Shown: positions 11,371-20,662, counted from the first letter of the stretch. The stretch: DNA of 40,427 nucleotides from Myxococcaceae bacterium (GCA_017881345.1 JADGQZ010000256.1:1-40427), one strand, 5' to 3'. Notes: a model not told the origin generated them from the sequence alone. Made by a program: numbers and translations.

Positions 11371-13857
11371 ATGCACCCATCCAAACGCGCGCGTCGCGTC
11401 GTGCTTGCCCCGATGGCTCTCTCCCTGCTGCTCTCCACCGCCCACGCTGCACCCACGCTCCGCCCCTCTCAGCCCGATGGAGCGCGGCTGGAACGCTGGC
11501 TCGATCGCCTGCTGGTGGTGGGAGGCGTGCTCTACGTCGCTGCCCACCCGGACGACGAGAACACCCGCCTCCTGGCCTACCTTTCCAACCATTCGCTGCT
11601 TAGAACCGGCTACCTGTCGGTGACGCGCGGCGACGGAGGGCAGAACCTCATCGGCCCGGAGCTCGGGCCGGGGCTGGGTCTCATCCGAACCCAGGAGCTG
11701 CTCGCGGCGCGGGGCATGGACGGCGCCGAGCAGCTCTTCACCCGGGCGCGGGACTTCGGCTACTCGAAGAGCCCCGAGGAGTCGCTCTCCATCTGGGGCC
11801 ACGACGCGATGCTGGCCGACGTGGTGCTCGCCATCCGGCGCCTCCGCCCGGACGTCATCGTCACCCGCTTCCGGCTGGAGGCCGGCGACACCCATGGGCA
11901 ACACACCGCCTCGGCGCGCCTCGCCGTCGAGGCGTTCACCCTCGCGGCGGACCCGTCGTACATGCCGGACGCCGAGCACCGCCGGCTCGGTCCGTGGAAG
12001 GCGCTGCGGGTGGTGTGGAACGAGAGCAACTTCTTCGGGAAGTCCGACGCGGAGCTGATGAAGTCACCGCACCTGGACGTGGGCGGCTACGACCCCTGGC
12101 TCGGGCTCTCGTACCCGGAGCTCGCCGCCGACAGCCGCAGCAACCACCGCAGCCAGGGATTCGGCGCGGCCCGTCGCCGCGGACCGACGCCCGAGGCCTT
12201 CCACCTCCTCGCTGGCGAGCCGATGAAGGACAGTCCCCTGGACGGGCTGACGATGGATTGGTCGCGCGTCCCCGGGACGGCACGCCTCGTCTCCGAGCTG
12301 AAGCGGGCGCGCCAGGCGTACCGGACCGCGACCCCCGAGGCCGCGCTCCCCGGCCTGCTCGCGGCGCGCGCCGAGCTGCGAAAGCTGCCCGAGAATCCAT
12401 GGAAGCAGGCAAAGCTCGCGGAGCTCGATCGGGTGGTGCTCGCCTGCGCCGGGCTCTTCGGTGACGTCACCGCGGACCGCACCACCACCTCGCCTGGAGG
12501 CAGCGTGGTCCTCACCACCAGCGTGCTGCTCCGTCGTCCGGCGCAGGTGGCGCTGAGCTCGGCACGCCTCGGCGCGCAGGCGCTGGCTCCCCCCTCGCCC
12601 CTCAAGCCGGGCATCCCGCTCGAGACGAAGACCACCTTCGAGGTCCCGGCGGACACGCGGCTCTCCAACCCGGCCTGGCTGGACTCGCCGCAGGAGGGCC
12701 TCTACCCGGTGAGCGATCCGGCGCTGGCCGGGCTGCCCGAGGAGCCCGCGCCGCTCGAGGCCGAGCTCGTCTTCGCCTTCGGGAGCGAGTCGATCTCGCT
12801 GCGGCGACCGGTGGCCTACAAGTGGACCGATCCCGTGCTCGGTGAACGGTACCGCCGGCTGGAGGTCCTCCCGCTGGTGACGGTGGATGCCACCAGCGGT
12901 CTACTGCTCTTTCCGGACGCCGCCGCGCGTCCGCTCGACGTGACCGTGCGCAGCGTGCTCGGGGCGAGCGGCACTCTCGCGCTCGAGCTGCCCGCAGGAT
13001 TCTCCGCCGAGCCCGCCAGCGCGCCATTCACGGTGGCCGCCGGCGGCGAATCGACGGTCCGATTCAAGGTGACCCCTCCCCGCGCGGCGGCGCGGGGGAC
13101 GCTGCGGGTCGTGGCCACGGTGAAGGGCCAGCGGTACGACCGCGGGCTGCGGCGCATCGACCTCCCGCACATCCCCGTCCAGACCTGGCTCCCTCCGGCG
13201 ACGGTGCAGCTCACCCGCGCCGACGTGGCCCACGCGCGACGGCGCATCGGCTACCTGCCCGGCCCCGGCGACGAGGTCCCCGCCGCGCTCCGCCAGGCCG
13301 GCTACGAGGTGACGCCCCTCTCGCTGGCCGACCTGCGGGACGGGACCCTGAACCGCTTCGACGCGGTGGTTTTCGGGATCCGGGCGTTCAACGTGGAGCC
13401 GCAGCTGCAGGCGCTCCATGGCAAGCTCATGGACTACGTGGGCTCGGGCGGGATGGTGCTCGTGCAGTACGTGACGAGCAACTTCATCTCCAGGGCGCCA
13501 CCGGACCTCGGGCCCTTTCCCTTCACCATCGGGCAGGGACGGGTCACCAACGAGACCGCGGCCGTGGAGACCGTGGCCGACCCGGTGCTCGCCGCGCCCA
13601 ATCGCATCGGACCCGACGACTGGGCGGGCTGGGTCCAGGAGCGCGGGCTCTACTTCGCCGAGAAGTGGGACCCGCGCTACGCGACGCCGCTGTCGATGCA
13701 CGACCCCGGCGAGCCGCCGCTGAAGGGGTCGGTGCTGGTGGCGCGTTCCGGCAAGGGCGCCTTCGTCTACACCGGGCTGTCGTTCTTCCGGCAGCTCCCG
13801 GCGGGGGTCCCGGGCGCGTTCCGGCTCTTCGCCAACCTGGTGGATGCGGGTGGCTGA
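11371..13857 (+). CDS. Secreted PIG-L (LmbE-type) deacetylase with long C-terminal extension
   Basis: Signal peptide MHPSKRARRVVLAPMALSLLLSTAHA; AHPDDEN, TRGDGGQN, HGQHTASA zinc-deacetylase motifs; C-terminal GATase1/ThuA-like stretch (RIGYLPGPGDEVPAALRQAGYEVTPLS). Confidence 0.85.
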   Translation: MHPSKRARRVVLAPMALSLLLSTAHAAPTLRPSQPDGARLERWLDRLLVVGGVLYVAAHPDDENTRLLAYLSNHSLLRTGYLSVTRGDGGQNLIGPELGPGLGLIRTQELLAARGMDGAEQLFTRARDFGYSKSPEESLSIWGHDAMLADVVLAIRRLRPDVIVTRFRLEAGDTHGQHTASARLAVEAFTLAADPSYMPDAEHRRLGPWKALRVVWNESNFFGKSDAELMKSPHLDVGGYDPWLGLSYPELAADSRSNHRSQGFGAARRRGPTPEAFHLLAGEPMKDSPLDGLTMDWSRVPGTARLVSELKRARQAYRTATPEAALPGLLAARAELRKLPENPWKQAKLAELDRVVLACAGLFGDVTADRTTTSPGGSVVLTTSVLLRRPAQVALSSARLGAQALAPPSPLKPGIPLETKTTFEVPADTRLSNPAWLDSPQEGLYPVSDPALAGLPEEPAPLEAELVFAFGSESISLRRPVAYKWTDPVLGERYRRLEVLPLVTVDATSGLLLFPDAAARPLDVTVRSVLGASGTLALELPAGFSAEPASAPFTVAAGGESTVRFKVTPPRAAARGTLRVVATVKGQRYDRGLRRIDLPHIPVQTWLPPATVQLTRADVAHARRRIGYLPGPGDEVPAALRQAGYEVTPLSLADLRDGTLNRFDAVVFGIRAFNVEPQLQALHGKLMDYVGSGGMVLVQYVTSNFISRAPPDLGPFPFTIGQGRVTNETAAVETVADPVLAAPNRIGPDDWAGWVQERGLYFAEKWDPRYATPLSMHDPGEPPLKGSVLVARSGKGAFVYTGLSFFRQLPAGVPGAFRLFANLVDAGG

Positions 13858-13951
13858 AACCGAGCGCTGGGGCAGACTCTACGCCCTGGTCCTCGGCGCT
13901 CTGACGCTGGAGATCGCCGCTCTCTGGCTGCTGGAGCGGGTCTTCCGGTGA
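13844..13951 (+). CDS. 35-aa single-TM microprotein between PIG-L and symporter (not in ORF track)
   Basis: Read by hand: MRVAETERWGRLYALVLGALTLEIAALWLLERVFR*; overlaps PIG-L 3' end by 14 nt; its TGA overlaps the symporter GTG start (GTGA). Confidence 0.6.
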   Translation: MRVAETERWGRLYALVLGALTLEIAALWLLERVFR

Positions 13952-15609
13952 GCGCGCTCGACTGGGCGGTGCTGGTGCTCACGCTGGTGGGCATCGTCGC
14001 CTTCGGCAGCTGGCGGAGCCGCGGGGTGCACACCACCGAGTCCTACCTGCGCGCGGGGAAGGACATCCGCTGGTGGACGATCGGTCTCTCGGTCATCGCC
14101 ACCCAGGCCAGTGCCATCACCTTCCTCTCGGTACCGGGGCAGGCGTACCAGGATGGGTTGGGCTTCGTGCAGTTCTACTTCGGGCTGCCGATCGCCATGG
14201 TGCTGCTCTCGGCGCTGGTGCTGCCCGTGTACCACCGGCTCCGGGTCTACACCGCCTACGAGTACCTGGAGCAGCGCTTCGACCGGCGCACCCGGCAGTT
14301 CACCGCCCTGCTCTTCCTGATCTCGCGCGGGCTCGCCTCGGGCCTGGCGATCTACGCCCCGGCGCTGGTGCTCTCGGCGGTGCTGGGATGGCCGGTTCTC
14401 TGGACCACGCTCGGCCTCGGCGCCGTGACGATTGTTTACACCGTCGCAGGCGGGAGCCGGGCGGTGAGCCGGACGCAGACCGCGCAGATGGCGGTCATCC
14501 TGGTGGGCCTGGTGGCCGCCTTCGGGGTGGCGGTCACGCTCCTGCCCCGGGGCTTCTCCTTCGGCCGGGGAGTGGCGCTCGCCGGGGCGCTGGGAAAGCT
14601 CCAGGGTGTCGACACCTCGCTGCGGCTCGACACGCGCTACACGCTCTGGTCCGGGCTCCTCGGCGGCCTCTTCGTGCAGCTGGCCTACTTCGGCACCGAC
14701 CAGTCGCAGGTCCAGCGCTATCTGGCAGGAGGGCCGCTGGCCGAGAGCCGGCGCGGGCTCCTGATGAACGGGCTGCTCAAGGTGCCGATGCAGCTCTTCA
14801 TCCTCTTCATCGGAGTGATGGTCTTCGTCGTCTACCAGCTCACGCCACCGCCCCTCTTCTTCAACCGGGCAGAGCTGGACCGGGTGCGGGCCACGCATCC
14901 GGTGGAGGTGGGCCGGCTGGAGGCGACCCAGGCCCGGCTCTTCGCCGAGAAGCGGCAGGCCATCGACGCCTGGATCGCCGACCCGGAGAGCGTGGGCGCG
15001 CTGCGCGCCGCCGAGGGGAAGGTGCAGGCGCTCCGGAAGGAGACCGGTGCGCTGGTGGCGAGGACCCATCCGGGGGCCGACTCGAAGGACGCGGACTTCA
15101 TCTTCCTCCGCTTCGTGCTCGACCACTTCCCCCGCGGGCTCATCGGGCTCCTGGTGGCGGTCATCCTCTCGGCGGCGATGTCCGCCAACTCGGCGGCGCT
15201 CTCGTCGCTCGGCGGTACCACGGTGGTGGACTTCTACCGGCCGCGTCACCCGGACGCGCCGGACGCTCGCACCCTCGCGGTCGCGCGCTGGTCCACGGCG
15301 GGGTGGGGCATCGTCGCGGTGGTCTTCGCGACGTTCGCCTCGCTGCTCGACAACCTCATCCAGGCGGTGAACGTGCTGGGCTCGCTCTTCTACGGACCGA
15401 TGCTCGGCGTGTTCGTGGTGGGCTTCTTCATCGCCCGGGTCGGCGGTCGGGCCGCGTTCTGGGCGACGGTGGCAGGTGAGATCGCGGTGCTCGCTGCAGC
15501 AGCGCTCGGCGGAGTGGGGTTCCTCTGGTACAACGTGCTCGGATGCGCCGTGGTCGTCGGGCTCGCCCCGCTGCTGCAGCGCGTCTGGTCCCGTCCCTCG
15601 CCCGTCTAA
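13948..15609 (+). CDS. Sodium:solute symporter family (SSS) transporter
   Basis: SWRSRGVHTTESYLRAGKDIRWWTIGLSVIATQASAITFLSVPGQAYQDGLGFVQFYFGLPIA; multiple TMs. Confidence 0.9.
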   Translation: MSALDWAVLVLTLVGIVAFGSWRSRGVHTTESYLRAGKDIRWWTIGLSVIATQASAITFLSVPGQAYQDGLGFVQFYFGLPIAMVLLSALVLPVYHRLRVYTAYEYLEQRFDRRTRQFTALLFLISRGLASGLAIYAPALVLSAVLGWPVLWTTLGLGAVTIVYTVAGGSRAVSRTQTAQMAVILVGLVAAFGVAVTLLPRGFSFGRGVALAGALGKLQGVDTSLRLDTRYTLWSGLLGGLFVQLAYFGTDQSQVQRYLAGGPLAESRRGLLMNGLLKVPMQLFILFIGVMVFVVYQLTPPPLFFNRAELDRVRATHPVEVGRLEATQARLFAEKRQAIDAWIADPESVGALRAAEGKVQALRKETGALVARTHPGADSKDADFIFLRFVLDHFPRGLIGLLVAVILSAAMSANSAALSSLGGTTVVDFYRPRHPDAPDARTLAVARWSTAGWGIVAVVFATFASLLDNLIQAVNVLGSLFYGPMLGVFVVGFFIARVGGRAAFWATVAGEIAVLAAAALGGVGFLWYNVLGCAVVVGLAPLLQRVWSRPSPV

Positions 15610-15622
15610 CCGGAGAGCCCAC

Positions 15623-16216
15623 ATGCCACTGACGCGCAAGTTGCTCCTCAGCTGCTGTCTCGCCCTGTCGCTCCCCGCCTTCGCACAGGGTGCAGCCGCG
15701 CCCGCCGTGCAGACCCCTGCCCCGGCGGCCCCTGCCGCACCGGCGTCCACGTTCCAGTCGGACGTGGTCGCGGTGCTCGGACACGTGCAGAAGGAGCTGG
15801 TCGGGCTCGAGCAGGCCATGCCGCAGAACAAGTTCAACTGGCGGCCGGCCAAGGGCGTCCGCTCGGTCGCCGAGGTGTACCTGCACGCCGCCGGTGCGGG
15901 CTACTTCTTCGGGAAGATGCTCGGGTTCGAGATCCCGGCGGACATCGCCGCGCAGATGAAGACCTACGAGACGAGCACCACCGACAAGGCCAAGATCCAG
16001 AAGGCTCTCGACGACTCCTTCGCCTGGTTCGGCAACCAGGTGAAGTCCATGCCCGACTCCGAGCTCACGAAGAGCATGGACTTCTTCGGCCACCCGGCGA
16101 CGAAGCGCGCCGTGGTGCTGACCGCGCTCGGTCACTACCAGGAGCACCTGGGCCAGTCGATCGCCTACGCCCGCTCCAACGGCGTGGTGCCGCCCTGGAG
16201 CAAGAAGGGCAACTAG
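15623..16216 (+). CDS. Exported DinB-superfamily protein
   Basis: Signal peptide MPLTRKLLLSCCLALSLPAFAQG; DinB-like NWRPAKGVRSVAEVYLHAAGAGYFF and ALGHYQEHLGQSIAYARSNGVVPPWS. Confidence 0.83.
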   Translation: MPLTRKLLLSCCLALSLPAFAQGAAAPAVQTPAPAAPAAPASTFQSDVVAVLGHVQKELVGLEQAMPQNKFNWRPAKGVRSVAEVYLHAAGAGYFFGKMLGFEIPADIAAQMKTYETSTTDKAKIQKALDDSFAWFGNQVKSMPDSELTKSMDFFGHPATKRAVVLTALGHYQEHLGQSIAYARSNGVVPPWSKKGN

Positions 16217-16304
16217 CAGACGTGGTGCCGCCAGGGGGTTGCCGCTTTCGAGCAGGCGCCCACCGCAAGTAGGGTCCGCGCTCTCACGCCCAGGGGGTTC
16301 ACCC

Positions 16305-16985
16305 ATGTCGCTGTCGAGGAGAGCGCTGCTCGGAACCGGAGTCGCACTGGCTGCCGTTCGCGTCGAGGCCGCGGGGAAGGACGCAGGCTCGCCGCCTGCC
16401 GGCCCGCCCGCCGACGGATGCGGCGATCGCATGCCCGAGATTCCCGCCGACAAGCTGACCGATGCCCAGAAGAAGGCCGCGGCGGAATTCCTGGCCAGCC
16501 GGAAGGTCCCGGTGTTCGGGCCGTTCGTGCCATTGCTCCGCAGCCCCGAGGTGATGCTCCGGGCAACGGCGATGGGCGACTACCTCCGCTACCGGAGCGT
16601 GCTCCCTCCGAAACTCAACGAGCTCGCGATCATCGTCACCGCCCGGCACTGGAGTCAGCGCTACGAGTGGGGGCTCCACCAGCCCATCGCCCTCAAGGCA
16701 GGGGTCTCGCCCGAGGTCGCCGCGGCCGTGGCCGAAGGGCGAAGACCGCCGAAGCTCGACGCCGACGAGCAGCTGGTGCTCGACTTCGTCCAGGAGCTGC
16801 TCCACAACCAGGCGGTCTGTGACGAGACCTACGCGGCCGCGGTGCGCCGGTTCGGTGAACAGGGCGTCATCGACCTCTGCGGCGTCTGCGGCTACTACAC
16901 CTTCCTCGCGATGGTGCTGAACGTGGCGCGCACGCCGATCCCACCGAACGGCCCCGCTCTCGCGCCGTTCGTCTGTGGTCGGTGA
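16305..16985 (+). CDS. Carboxymuconolactone decarboxylase (CMD)-family protein with Tat-like signal
   Basis: MSLSRRALLGTGVALAAV twin-Arg leader; LNELAIIVTARHWSQRYEWGLHQPIALKAGVSPEVAAAVAEGRRP. Confidence 0.82.
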   Translation: MSLSRRALLGTGVALAAVRVEAAGKDAGSPPAGPPADGCGDRMPEIPADKLTDAQKKAAAEFLASRKVPVFGPFVPLLRSPEVMLRATAMGDYLRYRSVLPPKLNELAIIVTARHWSQRYEWGLHQPIALKAGVSPEVAAAVAEGRRPPKLDADEQLVLDFVQELLHNQAVCDETYAAAVRRFGEQGVIDLCGVCGYYTFLAMVLNVARTPIPPNGPALAPFVCGR

Positions 16986-17136
16986 CAGCCCGAAGGCGAA
17001 TTCGCGAATGGTTGAGCGCCCGCTGGTCGGCCTGCTCTCCGGCCTGCTCTCCGGCCTGACCACCGGACGGTCGCGGCGCGCGTGTCGATACCTACACCGA
17101 CGCACCACGTCAAGCCGCTTATAGGGCGCGACTCTG

Positions 17137-18186
17137 ATGCAAAGACATCCTGGACCCTCCGTCGCCCTGAGCCTGCTCCTCGTCCTCGCCGCCTGCGGTG
17201 ACGGCTCCGATCCGACCGGTTCGCGCGTCCTCCAGAACGAGCCGGTCGTGCCGAGCCGCCCGGGCACTCCGCCCACCTCGCCCGCTCAGGACGGGGGAGC
17301 AATTGCGGACGCAGGCCCGAGCGGCTCGCCGACCCAGACGCCCCCCGCCGGCCCTCCCGCCTCCGGCATCTTCCCGCCCGACAACGACTGGAACATCCGC
17401 ATCGACGACGCACCGGTGGACCCACGCTCGGACGCGTACATCGCGGCGATGGGCGCCGACGATCCGCTCGTCGCAAGCTGGGATGCCGAGGGGAACGGGC
17501 TGCCCTACGTGGAGGTGGGCAAGGACCAGGGCAAGGTAGCGATGCACTTCTGGGGCTTCGCCCGCGAGAGCGACCCCGGACCCTACCCCGTGCCCTGGGA
17601 TGCACCGACGGACCGGAGCGCCGACCACCACGTCATCGTCGTGGACCGTGCGAACGGCTGGCTCTACGAGCTCTTCGCCGCCTCCCGGAGAGCGGACGGC
17701 TCGTGGGATGCGTCCAACGGGGCCAGGTGGAACCTGCGTACCAATGACCGGCGCCCCGACCGCTGGACCTCCGCCGATGCGGCCGGGCTGCCGATCTTCC
17801 CGGGCCTCGTCCGGTGGAACGAGGTGGAGGCCGGGTGGATCGGCCATGCGCTCCGCTTCGCCGTGAACCGGAGCCAGCGCGGATATGTCTGGCCCGCGAA
17901 CCACGCCGCGGGCAGCTGCGCTCTCGGCACCGACTGCCCGCCGATGGGGCTGCGCGTCCGGCTGAAGAAATCGGTCGACATCTCGCGCTTCAGCCACCGG
18001 ATGCAGGTGGTGCTTCGCGCGCTGCAGCAGTACGGGATGTTCGTCGCCGACAACAGCGGCGGGACCAGCTGGTGGTTGGCCGGCGCACCGGACCCGCGCT
18101 GGTCGGACGAGGAGGACCTCACGCTCGGCGCGCTCAAGGGGCGCGACTTCGAGGTCGTCGCGCACGGGGACATCCAGCCGCAGTAG
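17137..18186 (+). CDS. Conserved secreted lipoprotein of unknown function
   Basis: Lipobox SLLLVLAACGDG; DESDPGPYPVP-like ARESDPGPYPVPWDAP, DHHVIVVDRANGWLYELF, PPMGLRVRLK. Confidence 0.7.
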   Translation: MQRHPGPSVALSLLLVLAACGDGSDPTGSRVLQNEPVVPSRPGTPPTSPAQDGGAIADAGPSGSPTQTPPAGPPASGIFPPDNDWNIRIDDAPVDPRSDAYIAAMGADDPLVASWDAEGNGLPYVEVGKDQGKVAMHFWGFARESDPGPYPVPWDAPTDRSADHHVIVVDRANGWLYELFAASRRADGSWDASNGARWNLRTNDRRPDRWTSADAAGLPIFPGLVRWNEVEAGWIGHALRFAVNRSQRGYVWPANHAAGSCALGTDCPPMGLRVRLKKSVDISRFSHRMQVVLRALQQYGMFVADNSGGTSWWLAGAPDPRWSDEEDLTLGALKGRDFEVVAHGDIQPQ

Positions 18187-18279
18187 CGAGCCGGGCCAAC
18201 CGGGAACCGGTGTGCGCTGAATGCGCCGCCGGCCGGGTCCGTCCAAGTGAGCAGTGGTTCCCCAGAGGAGAATTCCTCG

Positions 18280-18813
18280 ATGAAGACCTGGCTGCTCGCC
18301 GCCGTGTTCCTCCCGATCACCGCGCTTGCCCGTCCGTGGACTGCGCCCCCGGACCCGATTGCGCCGTTTCCGCCCCCGGCCGAGTCGTTCCGCGCCGGCC
18401 CGCCGGTCCCCGGTGTCCTGGCACCGCCGATGACCCGGCCGGATGTGGACCACCGGGCGCGGGAGGACGACGCCCGTGACCTCTGGACGGTGGACACGAC
18501 CCTCACCCAGCTCGACCGTGCGGCTGCCGCGCGCGACCTCCGGCTGCTCCGGTGGGTGGACGCGCGCGCGCAGGGTCTCCTCGTGGAAGAGGTGCGCGAG
18601 AGCGAGCGCGAGGCCGAGCGGGCTCGCCTCGAAGCCGGCCGCGGCAACCCGTGGCGCCTCCGGCAGGCGGAGTGGAAGCTCTCGCAGGTCGCGCAGCTCG
18701 ACCGAAGCTATCGCTCGCTCGGCTGGCAGCTGGATCCGCCGAGCGTCGCCCAGCACCGGGCGATCCTGGTCGGCCTGGATCGGCTGAACCGCCGCGAGCT
18801 CGCGGGGCGCTGA
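18280..18813 (+). CDS. Hypothetical exported protein
   Basis: SD (AGAGGAGAA) before ATG 18280; MKTWLLAAVFLPITALARP signal peptide. Confidence 0.55.
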   Translation: MKTWLLAAVFLPITALARPWTAPPDPIAPFPPPAESFRAGPPVPGVLAPPMTRPDVDHRAREDDARDLWTVDTTLTQLDRAAAARDLRLLRWVDARAQGLLVEEVRESEREAERARLEAGRGNPWRLRQAEWKLSQVAQLDRSYRSLGWQLDPPSVAQHRAILVGLDRLNRRELAGR

Positions 18814-18956
18814 GGCTCCGGGGCCGATCCGGCCCGGCCCGGTCGCGCCACACCGGAACCGCAACCGCGTTGAAGAGGGGCAGCGCGCCGCGTTGGCGTA
18901 TTTCGCTCGACGCGAGGAGCGGCCGGGCGTCTGGTGACCCGCACGGAGGGACCTCC

Positions 18957-20597
18957 ATGCGCCCATCAATGCGGCGAGTCCTGGTCGTGGTTCTCGGTCT
19001 TCTCGGCGCCTGCGGTCCAAGCGCCCAGCCCTCGGCGGGGATGCAGGTCCCGGCGAGCACGGAGTCGGCGCTCGGCGCCGCGCACGGCAGCCACGCCGCC
19101 CGCGTGCTCCACGTCGGCAAGTGGAAGAACCACCGCGGCGAGTTCCAGACCGTCCAGGCCGCCGTCGATGCGGCGAAGCCGGGCGACTGGATCCTCATCG
19201 GGCCGGGCGACTACCACGAGCAGGGCGCACCGAACGCCGGCGTGCTCGTCACCACGCCCAACCTCCACCTCCGGGGCATGGATCGGAACAAGGTCGTCAT
19301 CGACGGGACGCGGCCCGGCGCCTCCACCTGCAGCAAGAAGAGCTCGGACCAGGACTTCGGGCCGAGCGGCACAGGGCGCAACGGGATCCAGGTGGAGAAG
19401 ACCGACGGGGTGGTCATCGAGAACCTGACGGCCTGCAACTTCATCGGTGGCGCCGATGGCGAGAACGGAAACCAGATCTGGTGGAACGGCGGCGACGGTA
19501 GCGGCGTCATCGGGATGGGCAGCTACTCGGGCAGCCATCTCACCGCGAGCAACACCTGGTTCGACGGGTCGGTCCCCAACACGGCGCAGTACGGAATCTT
19601 CGCCAGCAACGCCAGGGGGCCGGGACTCATCGAATGGTCGTACGCCAGCAACATGGGCGACTCGGCGTTCTACGTCGGCGCTTGCACCGACTGCGACTCG
19701 ACGCTGCGGCACGTACACGCCCAGAACAGCGCGCTCGGTTACTCGGGGACCAACGCCGGCGGCCGGCTGCGGATCGAGGAGTCGGAGTGGGACCTGAACC
19801 GGTCCGGCATCCTTCCCAGCTCCCTGGCCAACGACGACCCTCCCTCGCCCCAGGACGGCGCCTGCCCCGATGCCCCCGGCAGGTCCTGCACGTTCATCCA
19901 GCGCAACGACGTGCACGACAACAACAACCCGAACACCCCGGCGTTCGGTCTCACCGCCGGCTCACCGATCGGCACGGGCATCGACCTGTCGGGTGGGCGG
20001 AACAACACCGTCCGGGACAACCGCATCGTTCGCAACGGGTCCTGGGGCATCCTGATCAACGACTACCCCGACCCCGATCTCCCCTCGGTCCCCGCCTGGT
20101 GCACGGGTGGTGACCCGTTCTTCAACCCACCGCCTCCGTTCGACCAGATCCTCGGCCCGGTCATCCCCTGCTACTTCCACGCGTACGGAAACCGCGTCGA
20201 GGGCAACACCTTCTCGGGCAACGGCTTCTTCGGCAACCCCACCAACGGGGACCTCGGGGTGGCCCAGCTCCCCTTCCCCACGAGCAACTGCTTCCACGGG
20301 AACGTGGACCGGGGCGGACCCGCGACCAGCTGGCCGCCGGCGCTGCCGAGCACATGCGATCAGGCCTGGAACCCGGACATCGACCAGATCGCGGTCCTCT
20401 TCACCGAGGTGCTCTGCGCCGCGTTTGGCCCCGCCTCGGGCGCCTGCAATGGCTCGAGCTATCCGGTCCCGGGAAAGATCGCGCTGCTACCCATTCCCCG
20501 CGAGCGCGGGATGAAGGACCCCTGCGAGGGCGTTCCCGGCCACGACCCCTGGTGCAACCACAAGGGCCACGACGACGACGACGACGACGACGACTGA
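18957..20597 (+). CDS. Right-handed parallel beta-helix lipoprotein with Cys/His/poly-Asp C-terminus
   Basis: Lipobox VVLGLLGACGPS; FQTVQAAVDAAKPGDWILIGPGDYHE start of pectate-lyase-like helix; ends CNHKGHDDDDDDDD. Confidence 0.82.
   Translation: MRPSMRRVLVVVLGLLGACGPSAQPSAGMQVPASTESALGAAHGSHAARVLHVGKWKNHRGEFQTVQAAVDAAKPGDWILIGPGDYHEQGAPNAGVLVTTPNLHLRGMDRNKVVIDGTRPGASTCSKKSSDQDFGPSGTGRNGIQVEKTDGVVIENLTACNFIGGADGENGNQIWWNGGDGSGVIGMGSYSGSHLTASNTWFDGSVPNTAQYGIFASNARGPGLIEWSYASNMGDSAFYVGACTDCDSTLRHVHAQNSALGYSGTNAGGRLRIEESEWDLNRSGILPSSLANDDPPSPQDGACPDAPGRSCTFIQRNDVHDNNNPNTPAFGLTAGSPIGTGIDLSGGRNNTVRDNRIVRNGSWGILINDYPDPDLPSVPAWCTGGDPFFNPPPPFDQILGPVIPCYFHAYGNRVEGNTFSGNGFFGNPTNGDLGVAQLPFPTSNCFHGNVDRGGPATSWPPALPSTCDQAWNPDIDQIAVLFTEVLCAAFGPASGACNGSSYPVPGKIALLPIPRERGMKDPCEGVPGHDPWCNHKGHDDDDDDDD
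20571..20594 (+). repeat. (GAC)8 trinucleotide repeat in coding sequence
   Basis: Eight perfect GAC units directly before TGA at 20595-20597. Confidence 0.95.
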
Positions 20598-20662
20598 GCC
20601 TGCGGACGACCCTGGACCGACGTGACACGGACCTCCATGAGCTGAGGTAGGGTCCGGCCTCC

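Noticed and set aside
13879-15852. 657-aa minus-strand ORF opposite the SSS symporter
   Set aside because: Antisense open frame caused by high GC; low-complexity Arg/Pro/His-rich protein, while the plus strand encodes a clear SSS transporter.
17028-17060. Short tandem repeat GGCCTGCTCTCC x2 plus partial copy
   Set aside because: Only about 2.5 copies of 12 bp in an intergenic region; too short for a meaningful claim.
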